A program made the translations under genes and the position numbers. Below are positions 43,571 through 51,860 of a stretch of 64,000 nt of DNA, piece after piece. How positions within the stretch are numbered: the stretch's first letter is position 1; every line of letters starts with the position of its first letter. Origin of the DNA: Parvularcula sp039818345 (lineage in GTDB: Bacteria; Pseudomonadota; Alphaproteobacteria; Caulobacterales; Parvularculaceae); the NCBI GenBank assembly GCA_039818345.1, contig JBCBUC010000013.1:21114-85113 (forward strand), in the 5' to 3' direction. A model generated the notes under the pieces. It ran no database searches, was not told the DNA's origin, and saw only the letters and a list, made by a program, of their open reading frames with translations.

Positions 43571-44094
43571 GCTTCAGCTCCATCAAGCGTCCAATCAGGG
43601 CGCACATAATGGCACGTGTACCCATGAGGAAAGCGCTGGAGATAGTCTTGGTGCTCTGGCTCTGCTTCCCAAAAATCGCCCACGGGCGCGAGTTCCGTCA
43701 CGACGGATCCTGGCCATTTTCCTGACGCTTCCACCGCCGTAATCACTTTCTCTGCGGTCTCTTTTTGCCTTTCGTCGGCGAACCAGATCGCGGAACGATA
43801 TTGCGTGCCGCGGTCGTTGCCCTGGCGATCTTTCGTGGTCGGGTCATGGATTTGGAAAAACCACTGGAGCAGCTTTTCGAAGGATATGACGCTCGGATCA
43901 TAGACGATCTCAATCGCTTCAGCGTGGCCCGTTCGTCCAGTTTTCACGAGGTTGTAGGTGGCATTCGGTGTCGTGCCGCCGGTGTAGCCAACGCGGGTTG
44001 CAAGAACACCGGGTTGGTTCCGGATCAGCTCTTCCATTCCCCAAAAACAACCACCAGCAAGGGTGGCGATTTGTTTCGTGCTTGGTTCCGTCAT
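43567..44094 (-). CDS. msrA: Peptide methionine sulfoxide reductase MsrA
   Basis: A 175-residue enzyme that reduces methionine-S-sulfoxide. The nucleophilic Cys-16 lies in AGGCFWGMEELI. Other motifs are RVGYTGGTTPNATY, HAEAIEIVYDPSVISFEKLL and EPEHQDYLQRFPHGYTCHYVRP. The ATG at 44094 is preceded by GAGGAGG; the five extra residues upstream are not needed. Confidence 0.96.
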   Translation of the reverse strand: MTEPSTKQIATLAGGCFWGMEELIRNQPGVLATRVGYTGGTTPNATYNLVKTGRTGHAEAIEIVYDPSVISFEKLLQWFFQIHDPTTKDRQGNDRGTQYRSAIWFADERQKETAEKVITAVEASGKWPGSVVTELAPVGDFWEAEPEHQDYLQRFPHGYTCHYVRPDWTLDGAEA

Positions 44095-44205
44095 GAAAGT
44101 CCTCCTCAAAGGGCAGTTAATGCGCTAAATAGAATATGAAACAGGTGGGATGAGGACGCGTGCAACCAATGCGTTGTGCGAAGTGTCGCGGGTCTGGGTG
44201 ATCAA

Positions 44206-44706
44206 ATGGCGATTAAACGAGCTGATTTCAGGGACAGCATGACGCTGACTTCCACGGTGACGTTCCTTTTGGGCGGTGCCATGCTGTGGTTCACCGGCAA
44301 TGACCCAGGTTCGTTGGTTGACGCGGCCTACACCGTTTTGCGGGACAACCTTCAGCTTGGTCAGGACGCCACGTGGAATGATATTGTCCAAACCGCTCGG
44401 GACAATCTGGTTGAGCTGCTGATCGCCGGGGGCGCGACCTTAAGCAGTGGTTTGGCGGTGCTTTGGAGCCGCATTCGGGTGATTGGTCTGTCGATCATCA
44501 CGTTGGTGACGGGACACGGCTCCACCAGGACTGTTGATATCAGTTGGGCAGATAACGCGGGCACGATTGGAAGTGCAGGCATGCTTCTTTGGATGCTGAG
44601 TTCAATCGCAGCGGCCGCGGGCCTCATGACGATTTTCAGCCGCGGAAGAAAAGCGCCTGAGCCGCTGCAGCTCCTCAAAACGCTCCGAGGAACACGCCAG
44701 GTTTAA
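44206..44706 (+). CDS. Membrane protein of unknown function
   Basis: A 166-residue protein with three hydrophobic segments (about residues 12-30, 67-85 and 120-142) and a polar loop LQLGQDATWNDIVQTARDN. The C-terminus is basic. I do not recognise the family. A GTG at 44176 would add ten residues without homology, so the ATG at 44206 is preferred. It is divergent from msrA and convergent with the deiminase gene. Confidence 0.65.
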   Translation: MAIKRADFRDSMTLTSTVTFLLGGAMLWFTGNDPGSLVDAAYTVLRDNLQLGQDATWNDIVQTARDNLVELLIAGGATLSSGLAVLWSRIRVIGLSIITLVTGHGSTRTVDISWADNAGTIGSAGMLLWMLSSIAAAAGLMTIFSRGRKAPEPLQLLKTLRGTRQV

Positions 44707-44726
44707 CCGGGTCGAGCTGAGCACAA

Positions 44727-45824
44727 TCAAACCGGTTCTTGCTGCGTAACGCAGTGAATGCCGCCGCCGGTCTCATAGATGCGATCGACGTTGAGGCTAA
44801 TCACTTGCCGATCCGGGTACAGTTGACCAAGTGCCTCGAAGGCCTTCCGATCGGCCGTATCATCCCCGAACTCGGGCGTAAAAACCGCGCCGTTTCCGAC
44901 GTAATAGTTGGCATAGCTCGTAAAGAGTTCTGGATCATCAGAGCGGGGCTTTGTTGCGCTATCGATCTCCACAATATCAAACGTTCGTCCGTGTGCGTCG
45001 CGCGTCGCATTGAGGATCGCTTTGGCTTCGGCGCGCGCCTGGGCCCAGACTGATGACGTGTCACCTGGGTTGCGCGCCATCATCAAAAGCCCCGGACGGA
45101 CGACGCGCAAGGATCCATCGATATGGCCATCGGTGATATCGCGGTCGCGGACGCCGGGAAGCCAGATCACCGTCTGCACGCCCAAAAGCTCTTTAAGATC
45201 ACGCTCGATCTCATCACGCGTTAGACCCGGGTTGCGATTGTCATTGACCCAGCAGCTCTCGGTCAAGATCAACGTTCCGTCCCCGTCATATTCTATCCCG
45301 CCGCCCTCACCCACCAGGCCGCTGTTGAACACGGTCAGCCCAAGACGATCCGCCACGGCTTTTGCAACGGCATGGTCCTGATCGTGGGTCTGTTTTCCGC
45401 CCCAACCGTTAAAGTTGAAATCCACCACAGCCTTCTCGCCTTGACCATTGCGAACGAAGACAGGGCCTGAATCGCGCGACCACATATCATCCGTCGCAAT
45501 ATCGACGAGTTCGACGTCCGGCCCACAAAGGCGCCGCGCCCGGGCGTGGTGGGATTTATCGGCAAGCATCGAGACTGGTTCAAAGGCCGCGATGGCCGAC
45601 GCCAACCGACCAAGCGTTTCTTGGACATCTTCGAAATAGGCCAAGGAGCTTTCATAGATCGCATGCGTTGATGGCCAGCACATCCAGGTCCGTCGATGCA
45701 GCTCGCCCTCGTGCGGTGCAACGAAGATGCGGCTATCGTCGGTTTGCGCCATCGCGCCAGCCATGGCACCGGAGGCTAGTGCCGACGCAAAAAAGCCCCG
45801 TCGATCCATCAACATCTTAGCCAT
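44727..45824 (-). CDS. Agmatine deiminase / peptidyl-arginine deiminase family protein with Tat signal
   Basis: A 365-residue enzyme of the AguA/PPAD family. The N-terminus has a twin-arginine motif (MDRRGFFASALASGAMAGA), so the enzyme is exported folded, unlike the usual cytosolic AguA. The body has MWSRDSGPVFVRN, FNFNGWGGKQ, LVGEGGGIEYDGDGTLILT and HIDGSLRVV, and the catalytic Cys is in GGGIHCVTQQ near the C-terminus. The reaction is likely hydrolysis of a guanidino group, releasing ammonia. The ATG at 45824 follows GAGAGGG. Confidence 0.88.
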   Translation of the reverse strand: MAKMLMDRRGFFASALASGAMAGAMAQTDDSRIFVAPHEGELHRRTWMCWPSTHAIYESSLAYFEDVQETLGRLASAIAAFEPVSMLADKSHHARARRLCGPDVELVDIATDDMWSRDSGPVFVRNGQGEKAVVDFNFNGWGGKQTHDQDHAVAKAVADRLGLTVFNSGLVGEGGGIEYDGDGTLILTESCWVNDNRNPGLTRDEIERDLKELLGVQTVIWLPGVRDRDITDGHIDGSLRVVRPGLLMMARNPGDTSSVWAQARAEAKAILNATRDAHGRTFDIVEIDSATKPRSDDPELFTSYANYYVGNGAVFTPEFGDDTADRKAFEALGQLYPDRQVISLNVDRIYETGGGIHCVTQQEPV

Positions 45825-46082
45825 CCGGCCCTCTCTTTCTCTTGCCGGGAGCGTGTCCGCCTGCCGAAAAAATTTATCCGTAGACTTGGATGCGGTGCAA
45901 CCGAGCCAAGTGAAGCGCTCGTTTGCTAGCAAGAGCTAGGTCGCCAGCCCGATCAGACACTTTTGATCACCGATAGCGCAGTGCCCGAAACCGTCTTGGT
46001 TGACTTGATGCAGATTTCGTTGGTCAACGGTCGCGCTTGATTAGAAAGTCACGCGCAAGAAACGCCAGCGAGGAAGTCGGTC

Positions 46083-48515
46083 ATGCGTCTATGGGTTCGG
46101 GTATCGATGGTTGCGGTTGTGATCGCAATCGGTCTTGTGGCCGTAATTGGGATTGTGCTGCCGCAGTTCAATGATCGGCAGGCCTCCGGTCATCTTCACA
46201 TGGCGGGGCTCGACGCCCCGGTTCGGATCGTTCGCGATGATCGCGCGATGCCATACATTTACGCCGACAGTCTCGACGACGCGCTTCGCGGACAAGGCTT
46301 TGTTGCTGGCCAGGACCGGCTGTTTCAGCTGGAAGCTGCCAAACGAGCAGCGAATGGGCGGCTTTCAGAGGTTTTCGGCGCTGGCGAAGACGATGTGATC
46401 CTAAACCTCGACCGTGAAGCCCGAGTGATCGGGTTTCATCGGCTCGCAGCCCGCCAAGTTGAGCTGCTATCGCCGGCGGCACGCGGGCAACTGACCACCT
46501 ATTTGGAAGGGCTCAATGCCTATATCACCACGCGTCAAAAAACGCATCCTACGGAGTTTAAGCTAGCGGGGTTTGCTCCAGAAACTTGGACGGAAGCGGA
46601 TCTTTTGGCGATCACCTTCTACCTAGGTTGGGCGAGCTCGGCCAATTTTGACGGTGAGCTGATCGCCCATCACGTGCTGCAGGCGATTGGGGCCGACGCA
46701 TTCGAAGAGATTGCTCCGCTGACGGTGAACCCTGATGACGAGGAGCTCCAAACGAGCAGCCGTCAATCACCAGCAACGATTGAACGTTGGTCTGACGCCG
46801 CAGCGACTCCCGCCGCGTGGACCAAGGGCGGTTGGCGCCAACAGGGCGTCGGGGGAAGCAACAATTGGGCGCTTAGCGGTAGCAAAGCTGGGACCCCCGC
46901 TGCGATTGTGACCAATGATCCGCACCTTGATAGCCGCATGTTACCAGGACCCTGGCATGCCATTGGTTTGATCACCCCTGACATTCGCGTGGTCGGTGTC
47001 AGTGCAGGCCTTCCCGGTGTCGTCATTGGCCGCAATGAGCATGTCGCCTTTGGCGTCACCAATGCGTATGCAGATGCTGTTGACCTTTATATTGAGACAA
47101 TCGATCCGGCCAATCCTGATCATTATCTCGAGGGTACCACGTCCGTGCCGTTCCGTACCCTCACCGAGATTATCCGTATCAAGGATGATGATGTCCCAGG
47201 GGGTATGAGGGAAGAAGAACTCACCGTTCGCTTCACCCGCCGAGGGCCAGTGATCACAGATCACAACCCCGAACGTGGCTTTGGTTCGGTGATCACGGTA
47301 CGCTGGGCGTCTGCTGACTATATGGGACCAGAGCTTGGCCTTGATACGTTGATGCGGGCAAGGAATGTCGACGAGGCACTTGCCGCCGTTGAATCAGTTC
47401 GCATTGTCTCGCTCAATTTTGTTGTGGGAGACACGACAGGCCGGATCGCGCGCCGGGCAAGCGGCGTGGCACCGATCCGGCTGCGGGGCGATGGGATGTC
47501 ACCGTTCCTGGTGGTGGATGCCATCGACAATTGGGGCGGCTGGATTTCCGGCAGTCAGATGCCGGGCGAAGTGGACCCAGAGCGCGGCTGGACCGGCAGC
47601 GCCAACCACATGACCGCCCCGGCCGACTATCCCTATGTCTACACCACCTATGCCTCCCCTGCATATCGCTATCGGCGGATCAAAGAGATCATGGAGAAAC
47701 CGCAGCTTACCGCCGAGGAGGCCTGGGCTGCGCAATACGACACGGTGAACCTCTTCGCGCGGGATCTCGCACCGATCCTGGCACAGGCCTTGGTGCAGGC
47801 GGATGAAGGCGACTTGCAAGAGCTTGGTCAAATTCTCCAAGGCTGGAATCACCGCGACGACAAAGCACTTCTCGCACCCACCCTGTTCCACGAAACCATT
47901 CGGCAATTGGCCCAAGCCACGTATGAAGACGAACTCGGACCAGAAGCGACCGCCGCCTACCTCTCCAATTGGTATGTGTGGCAACAACGCTTTGATGCAT
48001 TGGTGCAAGCCGGTTCGTCGGACTGGTTTGATGATAAGCGCACAGATGTCGTGGAAGATCTTCCTTTATTGATCCGCCGCGCAGGGACCGCGGCCCTTGA
48101 TCGCCTCACGGAGGATTATGGACCACAGCGATCGAACTGGACCTGGGGCAAGGTTCATCAAATCCGGTTTAGTGGTCCTCTCCGTCTTGAAGGTTACATC
48201 GGATCCCTAACGGGGAACCAGGCGGTCCAGATGTCCGGGTCCGGCGAAACGCTGCTGCGTGCGCTTTATCCTTTTAACGAACCTTTCGATTCCAAATGGT
48301 TTGCGTCGCTGCGCATGACGGCCGACCTCAACGACCCAGATAAGGTCCGTGCGGTGCTTCCTGGCGGTGCGGTCGGACGTACATTCCACCCTCACCTCGA
48401 TGACCAAACTGGCATGTGGATGAGGAGCGATGCGGACGTTTATTGGTGGTTCAGTGACGACGCGATTGCAGCCCATGCGGTATCGACCCTGACCTTGTCA
48501 TCCGTCCCTCAATAG
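46083..48515 (+). CDS. Penicillin acylase family N-terminal-nucleophile hydrolase
   Basis: An 810-residue exported enzyme with an N-terminal hydrophobic helix (residues 7-27). The precursor would be cut before the nucleophile Ser-259 in GVGGSNNWALSGS to give small and large subunits. RDDRAMPYIYADS near the start and GQGFVAGQDRLFQLE match the family. Members act on penicillins, acyl-homoserine lactones or other amides. The substrate here is unknown. The next gene, cobT, starts 18 bases downstream, so the two may share a transcript. Confidence 0.92.
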   Translation: MRLWVRVSMVAVVIAIGLVAVIGIVLPQFNDRQASGHLHMAGLDAPVRIVRDDRAMPYIYADSLDDALRGQGFVAGQDRLFQLEAAKRAANGRLSEVFGAGEDDVILNLDREARVIGFHRLAARQVELLSPAARGQLTTYLEGLNAYITTRQKTHPTEFKLAGFAPETWTEADLLAITFYLGWASSANFDGELIAHHVLQAIGADAFEEIAPLTVNPDDEELQTSSRQSPATIERWSDAAATPAAWTKGGWRQQGVGGSNNWALSGSKAGTPAAIVTNDPHLDSRMLPGPWHAIGLITPDIRVVGVSAGLPGVVIGRNEHVAFGVTNAYADAVDLYIETIDPANPDHYLEGTTSVPFRTLTEIIRIKDDDVPGGMREEELTVRFTRRGPVITDHNPERGFGSVITVRWASADYMGPELGLDTLMRARNVDEALAAVESVRIVSLNFVVGDTTGRIARRASGVAPIRLRGDGMSPFLVVDAIDNWGGWISGSQMPGEVDPERGWTGSANHMTAPADYPYVYTTYASPAYRYRRIKEIMEKPQLTAEEAWAAQYDTVNLFARDLAPILAQALVQADEGDLQELGQILQGWNHRDDKALLAPTLFHETIRQLAQATYEDELGPEATAAYLSNWYVWQQRFDALVQAGSSDWFDDKRTDVVEDLPLLIRRAGTAALDRLTEDYGPQRSNWTWGKVHQIRFSGPLRLEGYIGSLTGNQAVQMSGSGETLLRALYPFNEPFDSKWFASLRMTADLNDPDKVRAVLPGGAVGRTFHPHLDDQTGMWMRSDADVYWWFSDDAIAAHAVSTLTLSSVPQ

Positions 48516-48533
48516 ACAAAGGGCGACAACAGT

Positions 48534-49541
48534 TTGGACAAAGAGCATTTTGAGATTGAGTTGAGAAAAGCCATCGACGGCAAAACCAAGCCCGTTGGAG
48601 CTCTTGGAATCATTGAAAGTCTTGCCGCTCAAATCGCGCGGGTTCAGGGCTCCCTCTTACCCACCGCGGAGACAGTGACCCTCACAATCTTCGCGGCTGA
48701 CCATGGCATCGCATCTGCGGGCGTCTCCGCCTACCCGCAAGACGTCACCCGGCAGATGGTCCTCAATTTTCTCGCCGACGGCGCAGCAGCCAACGTTTTT
48801 GCCCGCTCCGTGGGGGCTGATGTGACTGTTGTCGATGCCGGCGTTGCCGGCGTGCCGCTCATTGCAGCCGGGTTGATTGACCGCCGCATTGGACCTGGAA
48901 CCAAGAACGCGATTGACCAGCCGGCCATGTCCGGCGATCAGTTAGAGAGAGCTTTATCAGCAGGCGAAGAGATTGGCGGCGCGATCACCGCCGATATCGC
49001 CTGCTTTGGTGAGATGGGTATCGGCAACACCTCGTCCGCCAGTCTATTGGCGGCAAAGCTATTGGAAGTCCCCGTGCACGAACTGATTGGCCGGGGAACA
49101 GGCGTTGATGACGAGGGTCTCGCCCGGAAAATTATGCTGCTGGAGGCAGCTTCTGCCCGCACATCGGCGATGCTCGATCCTCGAGCGGCGATGGCTGAGT
49201 ATGGCGGCTTTGAAATCGCAATGATGGCGGGGGCGATGGTTGGTGCCGCTGGAACACGGCGCATCGTGCTAATCGACGGCTTCATCGCCAGCGTTGCCGC
49301 CCTTTATGCGCGCGAACTTGCGCCTGGTTGCGAAGAAGCCTTTATTTTTGCGCACAAATCCGCCGAGGCGGGGCATGGGCGCGTGCTTCAGGCACTCAAC
49401 GCAAACCCGCTTTTGGACCTCAACATGCGACTTGGCGAGGGCACGGGCGCGCTTCTCGCTGTTCCCCTCGTGCGGGCTGCTGCGGCGATGCTCCGAGATA
49501 TGGCAAGTTTTAAGGACGCGAATGTCAGCGGTCCAGTATGA
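48534..49541 (+). CDS. cobT: Nicotinate-nucleotide-dimethylbenzimidazole phosphoribosyltransferase
   Basis: A 335-residue enzyme that activates the lower ligand base of cobalamin. Conserved segments include PVGALGIIESLAAQIA, FAADHGIASAGVSAYPQ with the glutamine for substrate binding, EMGIGNTSSASLLAA and the catalytic glutamate region DLNMRLGEGTGALL. The start is TTG at 48534 with AAAGGG upstream. It overlaps cobS by four bases. Confidence 0.95.
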   Translation: MDKEHFEIELRKAIDGKTKPVGALGIIESLAAQIARVQGSLLPTAETVTLTIFAADHGIASAGVSAYPQDVTRQMVLNFLADGAAANVFARSVGADVTVVDAGVAGVPLIAAGLIDRRIGPGTKNAIDQPAMSGDQLERALSAGEEIGGAITADIACFGEMGIGNTSSASLLAAKLLEVPVHELIGRGTGVDDEGLARKIMLLEAASARTSAMLDPRAAMAEYGGFEIAMMAGAMVGAAGTRRIVLIDGFIASVAALYARELAPGCEEAFIFAHKSAEAGHGRVLQALNANPLLDLNMRLGEGTGALLAVPLVRAAAAMLRDMASFKDANVSGPV

Positions 49542-50296
49542 AAGACGAAGCGGCCCGTTTCCTCCTTGCGCTCCAATTTCTTACGCGGGTTCCCACGCCA
49601 ACGGATAGAATTTACAGCCCAAGCCGGATGGCGACTTCACTGCGCTATTACCCTCTCGTCGGTGTCCTGATCGGTGTGGTCTCGGCAGCTGTGTTGAGTT
49701 TTGCATCATTTGCTTTCCCTCACCAAATCGCGGTCATCATCGCCATAGCAGCGGGCCTTCTCCTCACCGGCGGGTTTCATGAAGACGGCTTGGCCGACAC
49801 GTTTGATGGGATGGGCGGCGGCATCACCCGTGAGCAAGCCCTCACGATCATGAAAGACTCGCGGCTTGGTACCTACGGAACCCTCGCGCTTATCATCCTC
49901 CTTGGACTGAAATTCGTCGCATTAGCGACCATGACACTAGGCATAGCGGCCGCTGCGCTTGTGACCGCACACGGCTTATCGCGTTTATCGAGTGTTCTGG
50001 TGATCGCCACCAGCCGCTATGTGAGGGTAAGCGGCGCCGGCAAACCCGTGGCGGAGGGGGCAAACGCGAGCAGTCTCGCCATCGCGCTTATCACTGGCAT
50101 GCTGATTGTCATCACGTGGGCGATTGTCTTGCCCATAAAGCCGCTCTTGTTTGGCTTCCTCGGCATTGTCATGGGGCATGTGGCTATGCGCGCCCTCTTC
50201 GAACACAAACTTGGCGGTTACACTGGTGACACGCTTGGTGCTGTCCAGCAGGCAAGCGAAATCAGTTTTTATCTAGGGATAGCGGCATGGGTTTGA
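49538..50296 (+). CDS. cobS: Adenosylcobinamide-GDP ribazoletransferase (cobalamin synthase)
   Basis: A 252-residue inner-membrane enzyme that joins alpha-ribazole (phosphate) to adenosylcobinamide-GDP. The active-site signature GGFHEDGLADTFDGMGGG is clear, with about six hydrophobic segments. It overlaps both cobT and the phosphatase gene, which fits translational coupling. Confidence 0.95.
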   Translation: MKDEAARFLLALQFLTRVPTPTDRIYSPSRMATSLRYYPLVGVLIGVVSAAVLSFASFAFPHQIAVIIAIAAGLLLTGGFHEDGLADTFDGMGGGITREQALTIMKDSRLGTYGTLALIILLGLKFVALATMTLGIAAAALVTAHGLSRLSSVLVIATSRYVRVSGAGKPVAEGANASSLAIALITGMLIVITWAIVLPIKPLLFGFLGIVMGHVAMRALFEHKLGGYTGDTLGAVQQASEISFYLGIAAWV

Positions 50297-50808
50297 TCCT
50301 TGTCAGACACACAACGCCTGATGTTGCAGAAGGCACTTGTTATGGCCGCACGGACCTTGATGTCGCGCGGACGTTTGAAAGCGAAGCGGAGGAGGTAGCC
50401 GCAGCGTTACCCGATTTTGTCCGCATCGTGACGAGCCCTCTGCAGCGCTGCAAGAGGCTGGCAAACCATTTAAGCCTATCCCGCAACGCGCCTCTCACCG
50501 TCGAGCCAAGGCTGGCGGAAATGGATTTTGGCCAATGGGAAGGCATACTCTGGAGTGAGATCCCCCGCGAAGAACTCGACGCCTGGGCAAAGGACTTCAT
50601 TCACGCCCGCCCCCATGGCGGAGAGAGCGTCGCTATGCTCCGCCATCGAACCAACGAAGCGCTCGGTGAGATCAAATCCTCCAATGACACAACATTGGTG
50701 GTCACCCATTCCGGCGTGATAAGGGCCGCGCTCAGCACGGGTGACGATGCTGACAGTTTTTCAACGAATGTTGCTTTTGGCGGCTTTGTTGAAATGCACA
50801 GCGCGTAA
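50287..50808 (+). CDS. cobC: Alpha-ribazole phosphatase-like histidine phosphatase
   Basis: A 173-residue phosphoglycerate-mutase-fold phosphatase. The phosphohistidine lies in LILVRHTTPDVAEGTCYGRTD, the pattern seen in CobC phosphatases, with VEPRLAEMDFGQWEG and TLVVTHSGVIRAAL completing the site. Position between cobS and cobO supports removal of the phosphate from alpha-ribazole-5-phosphate or cobalamin-5-phosphate. (Note the name cobC is also used for the decarboxylase further on.). Confidence 0.9.
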   Translation: MGLILVRHTTPDVAEGTCYGRTDLDVARTFESEAEEVAAALPDFVRIVTSPLQRCKRLANHLSLSRNAPLTVEPRLAEMDFGQWEGILWSEIPREELDAWAKDFIHARPHGGESVAMLRHRTNEALGEIKSSNDTTLVVTHSGVIRAALSTGDDADSFSTNVAFGGFVEMHSA

Positions 50809-50820
50809 CGGAGAGCAGTG

Positions 50821-51423
50821 ATGAGCGACGCCGACAGCCACAAAGAAAAAATGCAAAAGCTCCAGGCTGAACAAAAGCGGAAGGTATCCGAAGCCAAAGA
50901 TCCCGGCCGCGGGTTGATCCTTGTTCACACGGGCGACGGCAAAGGCAAATCAAGCTCTGCCTTCGGCGTGATCATTCGTGCTCTCGGCTGGGGCCAAAAA
51001 GTTGGCGTGGTTCAATTCATCAAAGGCACATGGATCACCGGCGAACGGCAGTTCTTCCAAAAACTTGTAGACCAGGTTGATTGGTACACGATGGGCCAGG
51101 GTTTCACCTGGGACACACAAGATCAGGATAAAGACCGAGAGGCCGCCGAAGCAGCCTTTACCGAAGCGCGCCGCATGATGGAAAGCGGTGACTATGATCT
51201 CATCGTGCTCGACGAAATCAACATCGCCATGCGCTATGATTATTTAGCGACCGAGGCTGTTCTTGACGGTCTCAAAGCCCGGTCGGAACGCACCAGTGTT
51301 GTCCTAACGGGGCGCGATGCCAAAGACGAACTTTGTGCTTACGCTGACCTTGTAAGCGAAATGCGCGAGATCAAGCATCCTTTCAAGAACGGGATCAAAG
51401 CGCAACGCGGCATCGACTTTTGA
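50821..51423 (+). CDS. cobO: Cob(I)yrinic acid a,c-diamide adenosyltransferase
   Basis: A 200-residue CobA/CobO/BtuR-type ATP:corrinoid adenosyltransferase. The P-loop is HTGDGKGKSSSAFG near residue 40, with KVGVVQFIKGTWITGE and IVLDEINIAMRYDYL. It attaches the upper adenosyl ligand to corrinoids, including salvaged ones. It is the last gene of the first cob operon, and the cobalamin riboswitch begins about 90 bases downstream. Confidence 0.95.
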   Translation: MSDADSHKEKMQKLQAEQKRKVSEAKDPGRGLILVHTGDGKGKSSSAFGVIIRALGWGQKVGVVQFIKGTWITGERQFFQKLVDQVDWYTMGQGFTWDTQDQDKDREAAEAAFTEARRMMESGDYDLIVLDEINIAMRYDYLATEAVLDGLKARSERTSVVLTGRDAKDELCAYADLVSEMREIKHPFKNGIKAQRGIDF

Positions 51424-51509
51424 CCCCCAATCGGCGCTTTGTCTGACTCCCATCCACCGTTCTTTTAAGGCGATCCACCGAGTTTGACAGACTGTCACAT
51501 CTAAGGCAC

Positions 51510-51700
51510 GGGTAGGCTTAGATGGTGCCCCCTAAAAAGGGCTAAGAGGGAACCCGGTTTAAATCCGGGACTGTTCCCGCAACTGTGAGCCGGGAGCTTA
51601 AGGCCACGTACGCCACTGGAGCGATGCCGCAAGGCTAAGCCCTGGGAAGGCGGCCAAGAGCAACGATCGGCAAGTCAGGAGACCTGCCATCGCGTCGTTC
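51510..51700 (+). promoter_or_regulatory. Cobalamin riboswitch
   Basis: The leader shows the class core: GGTGCCCCCTAAAAAGGG, AATCCGGGACTGTTCCCGC, AACTGTGAGCCGGGAGC, GCCACTGG, and the B12 box AAGTCAGGAGACCTGCC at 51672-51688. Spacing and order match the AdoCbl-type aptamer. It lies between cobO and btuB, on the strand of btuB, and should repress the btuB-to-cobC genes when cobalamin is plentiful. Ends are approximate. Confidence 0.95.
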
Positions 51701-51798
51701 GTCCGGAGGCCGGGAAGAGTTCTCAGCGGGCGGGAAGGCCAACGCCTCTCCTTTGCAGCGACACGCCATTGGGTCAGCCCGGGCGGCGTCAGCCGCAT

Positions 51799-51855
51799 GA
51801 CCTTTATTGTCGTTGCAACAAACGCTCTGTGTACGGGCAGCGAGCGTTAAAGGTC
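51799..51855 (+). promoter_or_regulatory. Inverted repeat sequestering the btuB ribosome-binding site
   Basis: AACGCTC (51821-51827) pairs with GAGCGTT (51842-51848), and GACCTTT (51799-51805) pairs with AAAGGTC (51849-51855). The two right arms are contiguous. The second right arm contains the AAAGG ribosome-binding site, seven bases before the btuB ATG. This looks like the expression platform through which the riboswitch controls translation (inference). Confidence 0.6.
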
Positions 51856-51860
51856 AAACA

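Noticed and set aside
51484..51489. TTGACA upstream of the cobalamin riboswitch as a -35 element
   Set aside because: The hexamer is perfect, but no acceptable -10 element is found 16-18 bases further on.
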